Assembly (NCBI GenBank): GCA_029212615.1
Contig: JARGPJ010000006.1
Span: 186,375 to 250,374, forward strand
DNA: 64,000 bases
DNA from: Verrucomicrobiales bacterium
GTDB lineage: Bacteria > Verrucomicrobiota > Verrucomicrobiia > Verrucomicrobiales > DEV007
Direction: 5' to 3'
The position numbers and the translations under genes are program-made. Under the pieces are notes generated by a model that was not told the origin of the DNA, did no database searches, and worked only from the letters and a program-made list of their open reading frames with translations. Of the stretch, positions 27,172-35,362 are shown piece by piece; within the stretch, counting starts at the first letter, position 1, and each line of letters opens with the position of its first letter.

Positions 27172-27864
27172 ATGGATTTTCCAGCTGAGGCATACCTCGA
27201 TTTTGAACAAACCGATCACCGGGATCTCTTCCGGCCAGACGAACCGGTTTGGTCGGCCTTATCTCACATCAAGGGGTATCTCGCCGGTCTCCTCGACTCC
27301 GTCGAGGGAGATCTCATCCGGGGAACTGTTGATCCACGCGCCGTGGTGGGAGAACAGGTCTACCTCGCTCCGGGCGCGACCGTCGAAGCAAATGCGATCA
27401 TCAAAGGCCCGGCCTGGATCGGCGAAGGCACCACCGTCCGCAGCGGTGCCTACCTCCGTGAAAACGTCATCGTCGGTAAGGGTTGCACCCTCGGCAACTC
27501 CTCCGAGTTCAAGAACTGCCTCCTCTTCAACGACTGCGAGGTCCCCCACTTCAACTATGTCGGGGACTCCATTCTCGGGCACAAAGCCCACCTCGGGGCA
27601 GGCGTGATCTGCTCCAACGTCCGGCTCGACCGGGCAAATGTCCGCGTCAAAGACGACGCGAACGGCTTCCTCGACACCGGCCTGCGCAAATTCGGTGCAA
27701 TTGTCGGAGACAGAACCGAAGTAGGTTGCAACTCCGTCCTCAGTCCCGGGTCCATCCTCGGGCGCGAATGCATCGTCTACCCCCTCACGAGTTGGTCAGG
27801 GGTCCTCAATGACCGGCAAATCGTGAAAACGAAACAGCCTTCTGAAGTCGTCACGCGGCACTAG
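27172..27864 (+). CDS. left-handed beta-helix (hexapeptide-repeat) protein, GlmU C-terminal-like
   Basis: 230 aa without a nucleotidyltransferase domain. From about residue 45 on, hexapeptide repeats of the form [LIV]-G-x-x form a beta-helix (VDPRAVVGEQVYLAPGATVE, IGEGTTVRSGAYL, VGDRTEVGCNSVLSPGSILG). HFNYVGDSILGHKAHLGAGV resembles the acetyl-CoA-binding part of GlmU and glucose-1-phosphate thymidylyltransferase-like LbH proteins. It probably binds or acylates a sugar nucleotide, but a catalytic role is unproven. Its stop shares the CTAG at 27861-27864 with the stop of a duplicated gene fragment on the other strand. Confidence 0.82.
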   Translation: MDFPAEAYLDFEQTDHRDLFRPDEPVWSALSHIKGYLAGLLDSVEGDLIRGTVDPRAVVGEQVYLAPGATVEANAIIKGPAWIGEGTTVRSGAYLRENVIVGKGCTLGNSSEFKNCLLFNDCEVPHFNYVGDSILGHKAHLGAGVICSNVRLDRANVRVKDDANGFLDTGLRKFGAIVGDRTEVGCNSVLSPGSILGRECIVYPLTSWSGVLNDRQIVKTKQPSEVVTRH

Positions 27865-27974
27865 ACCTTCTTCCAGCGCTTGTGCATCCAGGTCCCCGGT
27901 TCAGGATGACGAAGCACGATCGCCTCATTGAAACGCTTCGTGTTTTTTGAAATGATGTCGCGGGTCCGTCCCTC
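27861..27974 (-). pseudogene. duplicated 3' fragment of the AcpS-acyltransferase gene
   Basis: 114 bp that match the last 123 bp of the gene at 29414-30601 with six mismatches and one 9-bp deletion. Read on the minus strand it still encodes the C-terminal end in frame (EGRTRDIISKNTKRFNEA, then IVLRHPEP...WMHKRWKKV and a TAG stop), but it has no start and no upstream part. The match stops abruptly at 27974. Together with the intact copy it brackets the NRAMP-like gene as direct repeats about 1.55 kb apart. Confidence 0.88.
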
Positions 27975-28040
27975 TGACCGGTGCGCTCCCCAAATCCTGT
28001 TTTCCGAATCCAAAACTTAAGTTCGTCACAAACGCCCCCT

Positions 28041-29336
28041 ATGAATCGCAAACCATCAGGCGCCCGCCTTCCTCTTCTCGCCTTCATCGGCCCCGGCCTG
28101 ATGCTCGCCGCGACGGGCGTAGGCGCAGGTGATCTCGCAGGCGGTGCCTTCGCAGGAATGAACCTCGGCGTTGCCGTGCTATGGGCTATCGTGCTGGGAG
28201 CGCTTTTCAAATACGTCATCACCGAGGGGCTCGCCCGCTGGCAGATAGCCACCGAAACAACTCTGCTCGAAGGCGCAGTGCTCCGACTTGGTCCCGCGAT
28301 CAGGTGGGGATTCCTCGTTTATCTGCTCCTCTGGTCCTTCGTCGTCGGAACGGCACTGATTGGAGCCTGCGGCGTAGCGATGCACGCCCTTTTCCCAATC
28401 TTCGAAGAGGCCTCGTCCGCAAAAATCGTTTTCGGGACGCTCCATTCGCTTCTCGGCCTCGCGCTCGTCTGGTTGGGAACCTTCCGCTTTCTCGAACGAA
28501 TCATGGCCGTGCTTGTGTCCGTCATGATCGTGATCGTCCTCGCAACCGGCGCGTTTGTCGGGGCCGAATGGGGCGCCGTTCTCCGCGGACTCACGATCCC
28601 GAAAATCCCCGATCACCCCGAAGGGATTGCGTGGACCCTGGCACTCATGGGCGGCGTCGGCGGCACCTTGACGGTTCTTTGCTATGGGTACTGGATTCGC
28701 GAAAAAAACCGGTCCGGTGCCGAAGATCTTCGCCTCTGCCGGTGGGACATCGCGATCGCCTATTTTCTCATGGCACTCTTCGGCATCGCCATGGTGATTC
28801 TTTCCGACGGGCTTCAACTCAGCGGCAGGGGGGCCACTCTCGTCGTCGATCTCGCCCACCGGATCGGCGAAAAGACGCATCCCTCCGTCGAGATGCTCTT
28901 CCTCATTGGAGCGTGGTCCGCCGTTTTCAGCAGCCTTCTCGGAGTCTGGCAGGCAGTTCCCTACCTCTTCGCTGACTTCTGGCACTTGCAAACCCATAGA
29001 AAATCGCTCTCCCCACTTCAGTTCACACCTTACCGCGTCGACACCCGGGGCAAATCATATCGCGGCTACCTCCTCGCCCTTGCGCTGGTTCCCCTTTCAG
29101 GCCTCGGCTACGATTTCCAATTGGTTCAAAAGGCCTATTCCGTTTTCGGAGCCCTTGTCATGCCATTAGTCGCCTTAACCTTGCTCCTCCTCAATGGGAG
29201 AGAAGCCTGGGTCGGGAAATCTTATCGGAACCGCTGGTGGACCTCACTGGCCCTCGTCATCATTCTCGGGTTCTTCGCGTGGATCGGTCTTCCAAAATTG
29301 CTGGAGACGTTCGGGCTTCAGTTTCAACTCAACTGA
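28041..29336 (+). CDS. NRAMP-family-related membrane transporter
   Basis: 431 aa from the ATG at 28041 (the frame extends upstream without a plausible start). Eleven or so hydrophobic helices. The first helix reads FIGPGLMLAATGVGAGDLAGG, which aligns with the first NRAMP helix but has Gly-Ala-Gly-Asp where classic Mn2+/Fe2+ transporters have Asp-Pro-Gly-Asn. The sixth helix reads LALMGGVGGTLTVL, lacking the usual Met-Pro-His. Substrate therefore uncertain, possibly not Mn2+. It is flanked by direct copies of the next gene's 3' end. Confidence 0.85.
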   Translation: MNRKPSGARLPLLAFIGPGLMLAATGVGAGDLAGGAFAGMNLGVAVLWAIVLGALFKYVITEGLARWQIATETTLLEGAVLRLGPAIRWGFLVYLLLWSFVVGTALIGACGVAMHALFPIFEEASSAKIVFGTLHSLLGLALVWLGTFRFLERIMAVLVSVMIVIVLATGAFVGAEWGAVLRGLTIPKIPDHPEGIAWTLALMGGVGGTLTVLCYGYWIREKNRSGAEDLRLCRWDIAIAYFLMALFGIAMVILSDGLQLSGRGATLVVDLAHRIGEKTHPSVEMLFLIGAWSAVFSSLLGVWQAVPYLFADFWHLQTHRKSLSPLQFTPYRVDTRGKSYRGYLLALALVPLSGLGYDFQLVQKAYSVFGALVMPLVALTLLLLNGREAWVGKSYRNRWWTSLALVIILGFFAWIGLPKLLETFGLQFQLN

Positions 29337-29413
29337 AACGTCCGGAAACGCATCGGACAGTCGCATTTACCATCTCAGGCATTCCCTCTCAATCGCTGCG
29401 ACACTCAAATTCC

Positions 29414-29536
29414 CTACACCTTCTTCCAGCGCTTGTGCATCCAGATCCACTGTTCAGGATGACGAAGCACGATCTGCTCGAGCGCCTCGTTGAAACGCTT
29501 CGTGTTTTTGGAAATGATGTCGCGGGTCCGTCCCTC
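29414..29536 (-). repeat. intact copy of the 114/123-bp direct repeat
   Basis: This is the 3' end of the AcpS-acyltransferase gene; a second, diverged copy lies at 27861-27974 in the same orientation, offset by 1553 bp, with the NRAMP-like gene between them. Confidence 0.88.
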
Positions 29537-30601
29537 GGTCACAATCTCAATCGGAGCATCGAATTTCAGCACGTGCTTTCCATTCGGTTCACGCCAGCTC
29601 GAAGCCGGTATCACCGGCGCACCGGTGAACTGGGCAAGCACCGCCGCACTCTTAAAGGTATGGGCAGGATGACCAAAGAACTCTGACATGACCCCGAATT
29701 GCTTGATCGCAAATTGATCAAAAATCGAGACAACGATGTGATTCTTCTCTAACAGGTCAAGAATATCATCGAGCGTTCCCGCTTTATCAATCGTCCCGAA
29801 GCCGGCCTTTCGAAAGCGCCGCATCACAAAATCATTCAGCCACTGTGGCTTTAAAGGACGGCGAATAAAATGAAAGAGCCCGTGGTATTCTTTGAACTGA
29901 GCGATCCCTGCCACGGTCGAAACCTCCCAGTTTCCGAAATGCCCGGTAAGAAGAAGAACCCCTTTCCCCTGCTCCCTCGCCTGCTCGACGTGCTCACTAC
30001 CTTCGATGCGAATGAGCGCCTCCTTCTTTTCCTGAGAGAGAAAAGGCATGCGAATAAACTCAACAAGGCACTTTAAATGATGCCCGTAAAAGGCCTGGGC
30101 GAGGGAAACGATCTCACCCTCCGGAAGAGTTTCACCAAAGACCCGGTTCAAATTATCCATCACCACTTTCCGGCGGAGCGGAACAACATGGTAAAATACT
30201 TTCCCATACCAGGGTGCCTTGACCGGGGATATCTCCGCCGAAGTGATCGCAGTGGCGCTGGAAGTCGTGTGTGTCATGGATAGATTAATTTCTTTGACCC
30301 GGTGGAGATCCATGACGGCACGGCCTTTCGCACTTGGCTCGATCATGGGTTGTCCATAGCCATTCTTGACGACAGAAAAGTCGACCGGTTCAATCGTGCC
30401 CAGACAGATCTCTTTGGGAAAAAGCTTAGAGCAGGCTTCCTTGGCCGCAAAGCGTGCCGCCAGTTTCTGGGCGCGTCCGGGACCGTCTCCGGAGTCATTG
30501 AGTTCAGCTTCCGTAAAGAAACGGCGTAGGCCATCCTCATCAAGATCTTCGAGAAGCTTCCCGATTCGCTCTATTTCAACGGTGTCGATTCCCTGACGCA
30601 T
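29414..30601 (-). CDS. fusion: holo-[ACP] synthase (AcpS) + LpxL-like lysophospholipid acyltransferase
   Basis: 395 aa in a single frame. Residues 1-120 are a complete AcpS: GIDTVEIERI with Asp6, RFAAKEACSKLF with Lys54/Glu55 and the LSMTHTTSSATAI block; AcpS attaches phosphopantetheine to ACP. From about 130 on, the protein is an LpxL/HtrB-like acyltransferase: YHVVPLRRKVVMDNLNRVFG, catalytic His221-x4-Glu226 in TGHFGNWE, and the C-terminal WMHKRWKK block. The N-terminal membrane helix of LpxL is largely missing. It ends the FAS-like operon, 98 bp after the second ketosynthase gene, so it may both activate the cluster's ACP and transfer its product (inference). Confidence 0.9.
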   Translation of the reverse strand: MRQGIDTVEIERIGKLLEDLDEDGLRRFFTEAELNDSGDGPGRAQKLAARFAAKEACSKLFPKEICLGTIEPVDFSVVKNGYGQPMIEPSAKGRAVMDLHRVKEINLSMTHTTSSATAITSAEISPVKAPWYGKVFYHVVPLRRKVVMDNLNRVFGETLPEGEIVSLAQAFYGHHLKCLVEFIRMPFLSQEKKEALIRIEGSEHVEQAREQGKGVLLLTGHFGNWEVSTVAGIAQFKEYHGLFHFIRRPLKPQWLNDFVMRRFRKAGFGTIDKAGTLDDILDLLEKNHIVVSIFDQFAIKQFGVMSEFFGHPAHTFKSAAVLAQFTGAPVIPASSWREPNGKHVLKFDAPIEIVTEGRTRDIISKNTKRFNEALEQIVLRHPEQWIWMHKRWKKV

Positions 30602-30699
30602 GACTATCTTTCTCCTCCTCCCGATCCTAACCTTATCCTCCCGTCAGTTCACTTTGTTCTACAGGATTAAGAAGAAGGCGAAGGATTGGACTGAGAGCC

Positions 30700-31974
30700 T
30701 CAGACCCGGACCACCACCACCACATTCATCCCGCCGAATCCCCGGCAGATGACGAGGGCGTTCCGGCTCGTTGGTTTGACTGCTGTTCTCGCGACAGGAA
30801 AATCGCCCATGTCAGGATCGACCTCATTCAAGGTTCCGATTCCAGGCAATACTTCGCGCTTCAGCGCTTCGAGGGTCATGACCAGATCAGCAATGCCGGA
30901 GGCACCGATGAGATGTCCATAAGCCCATTTGAATCCCGTCACCGGGGGGATCCCCTCACCGAAGACTTCACGAATCCCAATCGATTCAGTGAGGTCACTT
31001 GCCGGAGTTCCATTGCCGTGCGCGCAAATCATGCCGATGTCTGAAGGGCTGAGTTCAGCATCATCAAGGGCCTGTTCAATCGCTCTCTGAACACCGTTAC
31101 CATCCGGGCTCAAATCAAGAATGCCGGTCGCTTCAGTGCAGCAACCGAATCCGAGAAACTCACCGAGGATTTCAGCTCCACGCGCTTTCGCTTCCTCTTC
31201 CCGCTCCAGGACGACGGCAGCTGCCCCCTCACCGAAAACGGTTCCGGAACGCTCTTTATCGAATGGCTTCGGCGCTTCGCCCGACATCAACCCGAGCTTG
31301 TGATAATAATAGACCATCTCCGGCTCGAAGGGCGCATCGTGCCCCGCGGCAACAATCCGATCCGCCTCCCCGTTCCAGATCGCAGAAGCCGATTCAGCGA
31401 CAGCCATGATACCGCTCGCGCACTGATTGGTGATGCAGGCATTGGTGCCCTTGAGTTGACCTCGAATCCCCACGTGGCAAAGCACATTGTTAGGAAGATT
31501 CTTCAAAAGCCACATCGGGGTGACCTGATTGCTGAGCTCTTTTCCAAACTCATGAAGCTCACCCTTCGCTTCCGTGATGAGGGGAAGGTAATCGTAGTTG
31601 CTCGTGTAATTGCCGCCCCCGGAACCGACAACGAGCCCGGTGCGATCATTATAGCCATCCTGCTCCGCCTCGTCGAGTCCGTCACGGTGAGCGAGAACCC
31701 CCGAATTCTCTATGGCCTGCTCTGCTGCATAGATCCCGAACATATCGGTGCGGGAAATCGTTTTATGAAGCTTGCGATCAGGAACGAGCGTGCGGTTGTT
31801 CTCCTTCACCTCAGCGGCGACTTTGACCGGCCAGTTCTCCCCGTCCCATTGGGAATAGGGCCCCACTGCCGTCTCACCACTTTCGAGAACATCCCAAATG
31901 TCATTCACCTGAGCTCCGGCTCCGCAGACGATGCCGCTACCGGTAAAGACGATTTTTTCCGAAGCATTTTTCAT
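30700..31974 (-). CDS. beta-ketoacyl-[ACP] synthase (KS1, FabF-like)
   Basis: 424 aa thiolase-fold condensing enzyme. Active-site Cys185 (TNQCASG), His319 (CAHGNGT) and His354 (AYGHLIGASG) are all present, so it should be catalytically competent rather than a chain-length factor. Its ATG overlaps the stop of the other ketosynthase gene by 4 bp (31971-31974), implying coupled translation and perhaps a heterodimer. It extends acyl chains on the cluster's ACP with malonyl units; substrate range unknown. Confidence 0.93.
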   Translation of the reverse strand: MKNASEKIVFTGSGIVCGAGAQVNDIWDVLESGETAVGPYSQWDGENWPVKVAAEVKENNRTLVPDRKLHKTISRTDMFGIYAAEQAIENSGVLAHRDGLDEAEQDGYNDRTGLVVGSGGGNYTSNYDYLPLITEAKGELHEFGKELSNQVTPMWLLKNLPNNVLCHVGIRGQLKGTNACITNQCASGIMAVAESASAIWNGEADRIVAAGHDAPFEPEMVYYYHKLGLMSGEAPKPFDKERSGTVFGEGAAAVVLEREEEAKARGAEILGEFLGFGCCTEATGILDLSPDGNGVQRAIEQALDDAELSPSDIGMICAHGNGTPASDLTESIGIREVFGEGIPPVTGFKWAYGHLIGASGIADLVMTLEALKREVLPGIGTLNEVDPDMGDFPVARTAVKPTSRNALVICRGFGGMNVVVVVRV

Positions 31975-33278
31975 ACGGAGACCTCCTCAGGGTTACGAAA
32001 AACAAGAGAACTGTTTGATCCGCCGAAGCCCAGCGAATTGGAAAGCGCCGCGCGAATACGGCCCGGCTTGGCTTCACCCAGAACCAGATTAACGTCGCAG
32101 TCAGGGTCCGTCTCAGCATGATTGGCATTGAGAGGAGCGATACTGTCGCGAATTGAAAGACAGCAAACCGCCGCCTCAACCGCTCCGGCCGCGGCAATAA
32201 GATGCCCCATGCAACTCTTCGTCGAGCTGACCCGAATACTGTCGTGAATCCGATCGGGGAAAACCGCTTTCATCGCGGCGCATTCGCTGCGGTCATTCAT
32301 CTGCGTCGACGTGCCATGGGCATTGATGTAATCGATCTCGTCCACCGTCACCCCGGCATCACCAAGCGCTTGCTGGATCGCCTGAATCGGACCGTTTCCG
32401 TCGGGCGGGGAATCGGTGATCCGGTAGGCGCTGAGCGAGTTTCCGTCACCGGCAAGCTCCGCGTAAATGTTGGCGCCGCGCTCTTTTGCTTTCTCCCAGT
32501 CTTCAAGGACCAGAAAACCCGCGCCTTCTCCAAGGACGAAACCGTTTCGCGATTTGTCGAAAGGACGGCTCGCCCCCTCCGGATTATCGTTGTCAGTAGA
32601 AAGCGCACCAAGCAGGCAAAACCCGGAAATACCAATCGGATTCAGCATCGAATCAAAGCCACCGGCGAGCATTCGGTCGCACTGTCCGCGTCGCATCGCT
32701 TTGAGCGCCGACCCGATCGCCTGACCACCTGAGGCACAGGCAGTATGGACTGAAGTGGCATAACCGCGAATCCCGAATTGCTTGGCGAGAAGCCCAAGGC
32801 CTGCATTCGACTGCCATCGACAAAAATTCACCGGATTGCCCGGAAAATCGGGTTTCAGCATCCCGTCTGCGTCAAAATACCCGTTCTCATCGGTGGCGTA
32901 GTCGTGAATGACCTTGAGATCGTCGTAGGCGACCGACATCATCCCCGCCCCGACGGTGAGCCCCCAGCGATGAGAGTCTTCAGGCGTGGGCGCAACGCCG
33001 GCATCGGCAAGCGCTTCCGCAGCGGCGGCAAGTGCAAAGGCGTGAGACCGGGAAGCGTACTTGAGGAGTTTCTTATCCGGCACCGCTTCTTCACGATCGA
33101 AGTTTTTCACCTCGGCGCCAATCGTCGTCGAAAAGCCGCTCGCATCGAAACTGGCAATTTGATCGGCCCCGCTTTTACCGGCCCGTAAAGCCGCCCAGGT
33201 TTCCTCGGTGGAATTGCCAACCGGGGTGACCAGTCCAATGCCGGTCACCGCGATACGGCGTTTTTCTTTAAAAGCCAT
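31971..33278 (-). CDS. beta-ketoacyl-[ACP] synthase (KS2, FabF-like)
   Basis: 435 aa. Cys181 (HTACASGG), His321 (NAHGTST) and His359 (CMGHLIAAAG) are intact, with the FabF-like NGFVLGEGAGFLVLE block. It lies directly upstream of KS1 with a 4-bp overlap and 15 bp downstream of the dehydratase gene. Two adjacent, apparently active KS enzymes recall type II polyketide, aryl-polyene or specialised fatty-acid clusters; no acyltransferase (FabD) or FabH gene is in the window. Confidence 0.94.
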   Translation of the reverse strand: MAFKEKRRIAVTGIGLVTPVGNSTEETWAALRAGKSGADQIASFDASGFSTTIGAEVKNFDREEAVPDKKLLKYASRSHAFALAAAAEALADAGVAPTPEDSHRWGLTVGAGMMSVAYDDLKVIHDYATDENGYFDADGMLKPDFPGNPVNFCRWQSNAGLGLLAKQFGIRGYATSVHTACASGGQAIGSALKAMRRGQCDRMLAGGFDSMLNPIGISGFCLLGALSTDNDNPEGASRPFDKSRNGFVLGEGAGFLVLEDWEKAKERGANIYAELAGDGNSLSAYRITDSPPDGNGPIQAIQQALGDAGVTVDEIDYINAHGTSTQMNDRSECAAMKAVFPDRIHDSIRVSSTKSCMGHLIAAAGAVEAAVCCLSIRDSIAPLNANHAETDPDCDVNLVLGEAKPGRIRAALSNSLGFGGSNSSLVFRNPEEVSV

Positions 33279-33293
33279 TCTCGAACTGAAAGG

Positions 33294-34118
33294 TTAAGTC
33301 TGCTGAAGCAGCACCCGTGCGCTGCTGTTCAATCGTTTTCCACGCCGACTTTGCACGAGGATCGTCGCTTTGTCGCCCTCGATTTCCTCGACCTCCGCAG
33401 AGAGTGAAAGAGATTCGCCCGGCGGCATAAATGCACGAAGCTTCATGCTCCTCATCCCCGTGGGAGTCCACGTTCCGGCACCTTCAAGGGTCCCGGCGAG
33501 CGCGAGAACAAATTGAAGGTTCAAATTCATGAGCAAAGTCCCCGGAAAAACCGGTTTACGGGGAAAATGATCCCCGAAAAAGGGAGCCGATTCAGGAATC
33601 TGAAACGAGCCGCTGGCGCTCTCGCCGGCAACGATCTCTCCGGCTTCATAGGGAAAATCCGGAACACCGGGGAAGACATCCACCTCAGCGCCCTCACCAC
33701 TCAATAAATCATAACGGGCCTTCACCGCTTCAGGATCATCAAAGTCATCCATCGGCACCATGGGCCCGAGACAATCACGCAACCGCACCACCGGTTCACC
33801 GTTCACCGTGGCAAGACCGTCATATCCGACCGCCTCTTCATCCGCCTTGACGAGAGTTGCCTCCAACTCAAGCGTATCCCCCGGCTTCACTCCCCCGCAA
33901 AATTCCACCGCCCCCGCGATCCCCGCAACCGGGCGATAGCGGAAATCGACGGCCTTCATCGAAGACATCGCGGCACACTGCCCGATCGCTTCGCCAACGA
34001 GAGAGAGGGGAAAGGAATCAATTCCTTCGGGAATATGATAACTCGCCGCGATGCGTTGACCCACCTCATCCGAATGGATGCGGTCGACAAAGGAGAAGGC
34101 TCGAAAGTGTTCGCTCAT
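33294..34118 (-). CDS. tandem hot-dog 3-hydroxyacyl-[ACP] dehydratase-like protein
   Basis: 274 aa from the ATG at 34118 (MSEHFRAFSFVDR); a GTG at 34151 with a nearby AGGAGG is an alternative. Two FabA/FabZ-like halves are visible. The first has YHIPEGIDSFPLSLVGEAIGQ, with His and Glu in the usual places. The second has FFGDHFPRKPVFPGTLLMNL, keeping His but with Asn where Glu/Asp is expected. It should remove water from 3-hydroxyacyl-ACP; an active site built across both halves is inference. 15 bp before KS2. Confidence 0.82.
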   Translation of the reverse strand: MSEHFRAFSFVDRIHSDEVGQRIAASYHIPEGIDSFPLSLVGEAIGQCAAMSSMKAVDFRYRPVAGIAGAVEFCGGVKPGDTLELEATLVKADEEAVGYDGLATVNGEPVVRLRDCLGPMVPMDDFDDPEAVKARYDLLSGEGAEVDVFPGVPDFPYEAGEIVAGESASGSFQIPESAPFFGDHFPRKPVFPGTLLMNLNLQFVLALAGTLEGAGTWTPTGMRSMKLRAFMPPGESLSLSAEVEEIEGDKATILVQSRRGKRLNSSARVLLQQT

Positions 34119-34181
34119 GGCGGAAATGAAACGAGGCGGGACAATGCCCACCTCCTGCTTCGCTCGAGCTGAAAAGCTGAA

Positions 34182-34592
34182 TCAGCCCTTCTGCTCACGA
34201 ATGACCATCTTGCAGAAAGTCTCTGTCGTGAAAAGCTTGGGAATCTCCGCTGATTTCATCGGACTGGAGAAACGATCTGCAGGCACTTCAGTCATGTAGC
34301 CTTTGATTTTTTCAAACCCGGCGTCTGTGACGACTCCACCCTGCTCAAATTCCTCTTCAGAAAGCTCACCGCGTGCCTCCTCAACTGCTTTACCGCGTGG
34401 GATCTTCACTTTGAACTCCCGCTCAAGGCGGAAAACGATGTCAAGAAAGTCAATCGACTCAGCGTCGAGATCATTGATCAACGAAGAATTCGGTTTCACT
34501 TCATCTTCATCGCAACCGAGTGCGTCGGCGATGATTTCAGCCACCTGTGGGTAGATGGCATCGATTTCTTCCTGTGTGATTTCAGTACTCAT
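34182..34592 (-). CDS. acyl carrier protein with C-terminal extension
   Basis: 136 aa, while housekeeping ACPs are about 80. Helix 2 begins LDAESIDFLDIVFRLE, where Ser46 is the phosphopantetheine site. Acidic helix I and the SIDFLD variant (instead of SLDTVE) resemble ACPs of polyene and specialised-lipid clusters. Residues after about 85 form an extension (GFEKIKGYMTEVPADRF...FCKMVIREQKG) without a known match. It sits between the KR and dehydratase genes and is the likely substrate of the fused AcpS. Confidence 0.9.
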   Translation of the reverse strand: MSTEITQEEIDAIYPQVAEIIADALGCDEDEVKPNSSLINDLDAESIDFLDIVFRLEREFKVKIPRGKAVEEARGELSEEEFEQGGVVTDAGFEKIKGYMTEVPADRFSSPMKSAEIPKLFTTETFCKMVIREQKG

Positions 34593-34597
34593 GTTTT

Positions 34598-35362
34598 TTA
34601 CATTTTAAATCCGCCGTCCACGCTCAAAATTTGACCCGTGATGTAACTCGCAAGATCAGAGCTGAGAAACCAGACGGCGTTTGCGATTTCCGAGGGCTGA
34701 CCATAACGCTTCAAAACGATATTGGAAGTGATTTCATCACCCGCAAGATCGCGAACATCTTTGGACATTTCCGTCTCAATAACGCCCGGGGCGACCGCAT
34801 TGACGAGGATCTTGCGCCGACCCAGCTCGACAGCGAGCGCTTTCGTGAAAGAGTTAATCGCGCCTTTGCTGGCCGCGTAGTTGGTTTGACCGCGCCCGCC
34901 CTTTTCGGCGCTCACGGAACTGATGTTGATGATGCGCCCGGTCCGCTTCGACATCATAAAAGGAACGACGGCACGGCAGAAGTTAAAAACCCCCTCAATA
35001 TTCGTTTCAAACACCGTTGAAAGATCATCGTCTTCCAGCATCGGAAGAAGATTGTCGCGAATCACCCCCGCATTATTGACGAGGACATCAATCGTCTCAA
35101 CACGCTCAACGACGGCTTCGACACAGGCGCGGGCAGCTTCAGAGTCACGAACGTCAACTTTCACCGCCGTGATTTTCAGGCCGGGATTGGCTGAAATGAC
35201 TTCATTCGCCGCCTCTTCGTTGCTGACGTAGGTGAAAGTCACATCCATACCGGACGAAGCGAGGCGCTCCACGATGGCGCGACCGATCCCCCGGCTGCCT
35301 CCGGTGACAAGTGCATTTTTACCGGCAAGACCGGGATCAGGTTGGGCAGGAGAATCACTCAT
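34598..35362 (-). CDS. fabG: 3-oxoacyl-[ACP] reductase (KR)
   Basis: 254 aa short-chain dehydrogenase. ALVTGGSRGIGRAI is the NADPH-binding Gly motif, NNAG follows at 97, and the catalytic Ser-Tyr162-Lys166 set is visible (INISSV, YAASK). LSVDGGFKM is the C-terminal FabG landmark. It reduces the ketosynthase product. It overlaps the enoyl reductase gene by 4 bp and precedes the ACP gene by 5 bp. Housekeeping versus cluster-specific FabG cannot be told apart by sequence alone; position favours the latter. Confidence 0.93.
   Translation of the reverse strand: MSDSPAQPDPGLAGKNALVTGGSRGIGRAIVERLASSGMDVTFTYVSNEEAANEVISANPGLKITAVKVDVRDSEAARACVEAVVERVETIDVLVNNAGVIRDNLLPMLEDDDLSTVFETNIEGVFNFCRAVVPFMMSKRTGRIINISSVSAEKGGRGQTNYAASKGAINSFTKALAVELGRRKILVNAVAPGVIETEMSKDVRDLAGDEITSNIVLKRYGQPSEIANAVWFLSSDLASYITGQILSVDGGFKM

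Noticed and set aside
28179..28997. Long minus-strand frame inside the NRAMP-like gene
   Set aside because: Antisense to an obvious transporter; its high Asp/Glu/Gly content is the mirror of hydrophobic codons.
34118..34151. A tiny leader peptide starting at a TTG after AGGAGG and ending in the dehydratase ATGA
   Set aside because: The frame is only nine codons and relies on a weak start; a simple upstream GTG start for the dehydratase explains the Shine-Dalgarno as well.
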